Source: Candidatus Poribacteria bacterium (GTDB taxonomy: Bacteria; Poribacteria; WGA-4E; DTYX01). From it: a stretch of DNA of 8,031 nucleotides. The notes beneath the pieces were generated by a model, which saw nothing but the letters and a program-made list of their open reading frames with translations, did not search any database and was not told where the DNA came from. The first letter of the stretch is position 1. Each line of letters starts with the position of its first letter. The stretch spans positions 1-8,031 of the forward strand of contig DTYX01000018.1 in NCBI GenBank assembly GCA_012961655.1. Direction: 5' to 3'. Positions 4,584 through 8,031 of this stretch are shown here, in pieces. The translations under genes and the position numbers were made by a program.

Positions 4584-6656
4584 ATGCAAAGAGAAGTTCG
4601 TTTTCCATCTCAAATATCATCTACTTCAACTATTATGCACAATTTAAGTGCGCGGAATATTCGGAATTTTCTGTGTATTCTTTCTTGCGCGGCATTAATT
4701 TTCGCTTGTGTAACCCAATTTTCAGCAGCTTTGGAGTCGATTCAATTTGACACAACCTTCGGCGGAAAAGGCTCTGGCGGCGGCGGTTTCGGCAAAAACA
4801 TCCACATCAACTTCGACGCGGCTAATAACATCTACATCAGCGATGCTGATAACAAGATGGTGCAGAAGCTTTCCCCCGATGGGCAATTTATCATGCAAAT
4901 ACCTAAGGAAAAATCTCTCGAACCGTTATTCGATAAGCCCGGCGACATCTGCGTGGATTCCGATGGAAACATTTACGTCGCGGATGTCACGGCAACGCAT
5001 ATCAAAAATACGGAGAACCCCAAAATTTACATATTCGCCCCATGTGTCTATAAATTCAGTCCGCAGGGCGAGTTAATTAAAACCTTTTTTGTCGATAAAG
5101 TAGATGTATACCCAAAGACGAAAACTGCGTTTCCCGCCAAGGTAATTATAGACGAGAATGGACAACCCGGTTTCGGCATCCAACCGAAAGGATACGATAG
5201 ACCGCTTCTCATCGATGTGGACAGCAAGAACAATCTCTATGCCCTCGATGTGAAAAATGCTGTGGTATTCAAGTTGGCGGAGGATGGGTCAGAAGTGCTG
5301 CATTTTGGTCAATACGGCGCGGGCGCCGGCGAATTCGATGACCCATCGGATATTGAAATCGACTATCAGGACAATATCTTAATCGCGGACAGGGGCAACA
5401 ATCGGGTTTTGAAATTCAACTCGGAGGGTCAATTCCAATTTGCTCTCGGTAAAAAAGGCCGAGGCAATGCTGAATTTGTCAAGCCGTCGCACCTCACAGT
5501 CATGCGGAATGGTGAAATTCTGGTCAAGGATTCTAGCCAGTTTGTGCGCGCCTTGCATCAGCATCCGTTCTACGTGGCAGGGGGCCTATCCGGCGAAGGA
5601 AATGCTTCCTACAGGACATCCAGCTCAAGGCTTGCTCGCAATTTAATATTCAACCAAGCACAGGTCGGACAATCCGAGTTAGAACAGCTTCGCGAACGCG
5701 TGCGACTTTTGGAAGAGGCTGAATACTATCGTTACTACTACGAAAAGGAAAACGGCGACAAAGACGATGAGAAAGAGAAAGAAGAAGATGAAGAGAAGAA
5801 GGCTTATCTCATCAAGAAAACTATCTATCACAACGTCATCGAGCGAATTCAGAGATTTTCTGGGAACGGCAGTTATAGAGGACGAGTTATTTACAAGATT
5901 GATAAGCAAAGCGAGGAAGACCATGACCTGAGTTTTTTAGCAATCGACCGCCTCGGACGCATCTATCTGCGGGATGACAGTGAATTGACCATACGGCGTT
6001 ATACCATCAGCGATATCATAATCGCACCTGCCGAAATCGACGCGGTGTATACCGCGCGACCAGAATATGCCGATAACAATTTCATCGAAGATTACGAGGA
6101 TATTGATACAAAACCTAATCTGAAAGATGAAGAAGGTATGTTCAACATCAGTCAATCTCTATTGTTAAACTATGACCTCTCTGAACGCTGGAATTTGACG
6201 TTCCGCGATACACTTCTCTACGGTAACCGCGATAACCGATACTTCGTCGCACCTAAACAGGAAGATAGCTACAATTACGGCGATGAAGGGATAGATAATA
6301 CTTTTCACACCAACTTGAAATTCGTCACCAATCCGAATGTTTACAAGTACAAAGAACTCAACCTATATTCCCAACTTTTTTATGGCACAACGGATTTACA
6401 TAGCGATGCCATATTTACCGATTTGAACAGACAGAAAAGCGAACATGAAGGTAACTCAAGAGCGCTAATATTTGGCATCGATTGGGACATCTTGACAAAA
6501 GCAAATCTATCAGTTGAATACCTCGACCTTAACCCGAATTACACCAGCCGCAACTTCACTCGCGAATACTATGATGTCTCTGGAGATTTATACGAAGTCT
6601 ATAGAAGCCAGAATAGAGCCAGGATTTTAGCGGGTGAATTGAACATTAAGTTTTAA
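4584..6656 (+). CDS. exported NHL beta-propeller protein with coiled coil and C-terminal beta-barrel-like domain
   Basis: 690-residue envelope protein of unknown function. ATG 4584 has AGGAG six bases upstream. A signal sequence lies at about 25-50 (hydrophobic FLCILSCAALIFACV, cleavage near FSAA-LES), after an unusually long N-region; M18 is an alternative start without a ribosome site. Residues 65-335 hold NHL-type propeller blades: NNIYISDADNKMVQKLSPDG, DGNIYVADV, KNNLYALDVKNAVVFKLAEDG and DNILIADRGNNRVLKFNSEG, with GAGAGEFDDPSDIEID between. Residues 363-420 form a charged coiled coil, including an almost pure Asp/Glu/Lys run (391-407). A further blade-like piece (LGRIYLRDDSELTIRRY) follows. 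From about 518 to the end come alternating strands (ISQSLLLNYDLSERWNLTF, ALIFGIDWDILTKANLSVEY, RILAGELNIKF) ending in Phe, as outer-membrane barrels do. I infer a barrel-anchored propeller for binding surface ligands or partners; no enzyme motif was seen. Confidence 0.85.
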   Translation: MQREVRFPSQISSTSTIMHNLSARNIRNFLCILSCAALIFACVTQFSAALESIQFDTTFGGKGSGGGGFGKNIHINFDAANNIYISDADNKMVQKLSPDGQFIMQIPKEKSLEPLFDKPGDICVDSDGNIYVADVTATHIKNTENPKIYIFAPCVYKFSPQGELIKTFFVDKVDVYPKTKTAFPAKVIIDENGQPGFGIQPKGYDRPLLIDVDSKNNLYALDVKNAVVFKLAEDGSEVLHFGQYGAGAGEFDDPSDIEIDYQDNILIADRGNNRVLKFNSEGQFQFALGKKGRGNAEFVKPSHLTVMRNGEILVKDSSQFVRALHQHPFYVAGGLSGEGNASYRTSSSRLARNLIFNQAQVGQSELEQLRERVRLLEEAEYYRYYYEKENGDKDDEKEKEEDEEKKAYLIKKTIYHNVIERIQRFSGNGSYRGRVIYKIDKQSEEDHDLSFLAIDRLGRIYLRDDSELTIRRYTISDIIIAPAEIDAVYTARPEYADNNFIEDYEDIDTKPNLKDEEGMFNISQSLLLNYDLSERWNLTFRDTLLYGNRDNRYFVAPKQEDSYNYGDEGIDNTFHTNLKFVTNPNVYKYKELNLYSQLFYGTTDLHSDAIFTDLNRQKSEHEGNSRALIFGIDWDILTKANLSVEYLDLNPNYTSRNFTREYYDVSGDLYEVYRSQNRARILAGELNIKF

Positions 6657-6661
6657 TTTGA

Positions 6662-7085
6662 GAGGGCAAGAAGGAGAAAATTTTTATCTTCTTGCCAAAG
6701 TTCCAAGCCGCTCGCTTTCAACAGCGAGCAAATTCAAGAGATTGGGCAGTTTACCTGTTGATTGGCTCCCTTTTGACCTTAGTAGGAAGCGTCTCCGCGC
6801 AAACACCTAAGTATAACTATTTTGATGTCAATAACCTTTACCAATGGAGATGCCACTGTTTCTTTCAAGGGAGAAGTCGTCTGCAAAATCATTAAGCACA
6901 ATGCGACCGCGATTCGGCAATTTCCCAAAGGGAGTAAAATCTACTCCGTCGAAAAGCAGCGAAGCATTCTCTCGAAAGATCTAATCGTGCAAGCATCGCC
7001 AATTGTAGGCATTGTAGGCATTTTAAGAGTTGGGGATGTCGCATCTTGGGTTTCGAGAGAACCTAATATGTTATGGAGGGATAGA
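6662..7085 (+). pseudogene. decayed gene for a small exported protein, frameshifted
   Basis: Two adjoining frames look like one broken gene. The first (6662-6895) encodes a basic segment and a clear signal peptide, WAVYLLIGSLLTLVGSVSAQ, cleaved near SAQ-TPK, then TPKYNYFDVNN. It has no ATG: only a TTG at 6692, while AAGGAG at 6671-6676 faces an ATC at 6686 where a start would be expected. Near 6835-6840 the protein-like reading moves by one base to the frame that continues FTNGDATVSFKGEVVCKII through KDLIVQASPIVGIVGILRV up to 7085. Dropping one base there would join the two. This second frame has no stop and runs straight into the HAD gene. A 9-base tandem duplication (ATTGTAGGC twice, 7006-7023) gives IVGIVG. 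The product resembles nothing I recognise. It could instead be a short live ORF starting at TTG 6692 and ending at 6895. Confidence 0.4.
6665..6696 (+). terminator. perfect 9-bp stem-loop after the NHL/barrel gene
   Basis: GGCAAGAAG (6665-6673) and CTTCTTGCC (6688-6696) pair without mismatch around a 14-base loop, 8 bases after the stop codon. The position suits a transcription end or an mRNA-stabilising 3' hairpin. There is no T-run behind the stem (the T-run is inside the loop), so it is not a canonical intrinsic terminator. The right arm belongs to TCTTCTTGCCA, which also occurs at 4524-4534 in front of the same gene. Confidence 0.4.
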
Positions 7086-8031
7086 ATGAAAGAAAGTGAA
7101 ATCAATTTATGTTGCAAATTCCGATATCGGGGGTGTCAAGTCAATTCGGATTGCGAAGGCCCGACTTGTTTAAATGATAACGCCTTTGAGGTTTGCGAAC
7201 ATTTTATTCCTCAGGGAGATGAGTTCTTCCTTCGCATAAGTCGATACGACGATTACCTTGCTGAGGTTGTCAAGAAGGAAGGATATAAGCCGGGGGATAC
7301 ACTGAAGTTAATTGCGCCATTTCTGCTAGCTTACGACGTAACTAATGAAAAATTTGAGGAATTTTCCCAAAAGGATATTAAATTAGTTCCCGGCGCACAC
7401 GATACTTTTAAATATATCTTCTCAAAAGCACTGCCATTTTTTGCAGTTAGCGCTTCCTATCAACAATTCGCGTATGCTGTCTACGAGATATTGGGAATGC
7501 CACCGGAACTTATCGAGGAGAGGGTATTTTGCACTAAACTCGATTTAGACAGATATAACATCAACGCGTCGGAAAAAAAGGAATTACGCAAGATAAGGGA
7601 AGAGATTATCGATTTACCTGTCATTGAAATCTCCGATAGAAAAGATGAGGAATTATCGGACGAAGCTAAAAAGGCCGCTTCCCATTTAGATGGAATCTTC
7701 TGGCAAGAGCTTCAACAGATGGAATGTCGGGTAATGCTTGAAGAGATTGACCCCGTCGGTGGGAAGGCGAAAGCGGAAGCAGTTTTAAAAAGTTTGGCGA
7801 TAACCCAAAAGGAACCGGCGAATGTTATCTATATTGGAGACAGCATTACCGACGCGGAAGCGTTGCGATTTGTGAAGGAAGGCGGCGGAGTGGCGGTTTC
7901 ATTCAACGGAAACAGATATGCGTTTCCCTTCGCTGATATTGCTTGTATCGCAGAAGATACAATAGTTACCTCGATATTGATAGACTGTTTCGATAAGCAC
8001 GGAAAAACAGGAGTTATCGAACTGGTGGAAA
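7086..8031 (+). CDS. EhaR-like HAD-superfamily hydrolase (3' end outside window)
   Basis: Predicted phosphatase-type HAD protein of the group that includes archaeal EhaR-like proteins (named for the energy-converting hydrogenase A locus) and uncharacterised bacterial relatives; 315 codons are present. HAD motif I is NSDCEGP with the nucleophile Asp22 and Glu24 in place of the second Asp, as in this group. Group-specific blocks follow: NDNAFE (30-35), YDDYLAEVVKKEGYKPGDTLKL (54-75). Motif II is FAVSASYQ (119-126, Ser122), motif III Lys229 in PVGGKAKAEAV, and motif IV YIGDSITDAEAL (249-260) with Asp252 and Asp256 for magnesium; GGGVAVSFNGNRYAF follows. ATG 7086 has GGAGG at 7075-7079, spacing six. 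The N-terminus is longer and more cysteine-rich than usual (Cys9, 10, 17, 23, 28, 37). No signal peptide is seen, so it is cytosolic. The frame is open upstream to 6786, but the strong ribosome site decides the start. Substrate is unknown. Confidence 0.82.
   Translation, partial: MKESEINLCCKFRYRGCQVNSDCEGPTCLNDNAFEVCEHFIPQGDEFFLRISRYDDYLAEVVKKEGYKPGDTLKLIAPFLLAYDVTNEKFEEFSQKDIKLVPGAHDTFKYIFSKALPFFAVSASYQQFAYAVYEILGMPPELIEERVFCTKLDLDRYNINASEKKELRKIREEIIDLPVIEISDRKDEELSDEAKKAASHLDGIFWQELQQMECRVMLEEIDPVGGKAKAEAVLKSLAITQKEPANVIYIGDSITDAEALRFVKEGGGVAVSFNGNRYAFPFADIACIAEDTIVTSILIDCFDKHGKTGVIELVE

Noticed and set aside
4584..4710. Lipoprotein signal in the NHL/barrel protein (IFAC or ILSC)
   Set aside because: The residue before the last small residue is Phe or Leu, a poor lipobox, and a normal cleavage site follows at FSAA.
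5679..5924. 81-codon hydrophobic minus-strand frame that looks like a membrane protein
   Set aside because: It is the antisense of the Glu/Lys-rich coiled coil of the NHL/barrel gene; such codons read backwards as Phe, Leu and Val.
6665..6696. Canonical intrinsic terminator
   Set aside because: The stem is perfect but its T-run lies in the loop, not after the stem; kept only as a tentative terminator or 3' hairpin.
1..8031. CRISPR array, tRNA, rRNA or insertion sequence
   Set aside because: No regularly spaced 25-40 base repeats, no cloverleaf or ribosomal signatures, and no transposase motifs were found on either strand.

Overview
The window looks like a chromosomal piece of an uncultured Gram-negative bacterium with moderate-to-low GC. 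Signs of an outer membrane are a C-terminal beta-barrel-like half ending in Phe on a large secreted protein, an ELM1/GtrOC-type envelope glycosyltransferase-like protein, and a DegP-like periplasmic protein. Spacers carry short-period repeats and small palindromes. The mix (NHL proteins, ECF sigma with zinc-finger anti-sigma, ELM1-family protein, archaeal-type EhaR-like HAD protein) would suit a candidate phylum, but I cannot name the taxon from this sequence.

Left part, minus strand (1-2241): a cell-envelope stress-type operon read right to left. An ECF promoter-like site (GGAACTT-N16-TGATAAT) precedes an RpoE-type sigma factor, followed by a membrane anti-sigma factor with an HxxxCxxC zinc finger, then an exported HtrA/DegP-like protein cut by the window edge. 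The order matches rpoE-rseA-degP logic. The HtrA homologue has Ser103 where the catalytic His is expected, while the Asp and Ser of the triad are kept. It may therefore be a sensor or chaperone rather than a protease.

Middle (2242-4486): a 13-bp stem-loop in a spacer, an ELM1/DUF1022-family putative glycosyltransferase on the minus strand, a divergent AT-rich intergenic region with a perfect consensus sigma-70 promoter (TTGACA-N17-TATAAT), and a KDPG/KHG aldolase on the plus strand.

Right part, plus strand (4487-8031): a good sigma-70 promoter drives a 690-residue exported protein with an unusual layout (NHL beta-propeller, charged coiled coil, C-terminal beta-barrel-like domain). It is followed by a perfect 9-bp stem-loop, a decayed signal-peptide gene with a frameshift, and an EhaR-like HAD hydrolase that runs off the right edge. 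No RNA genes, CRISPR arrays or intact insertion sequences were seen.
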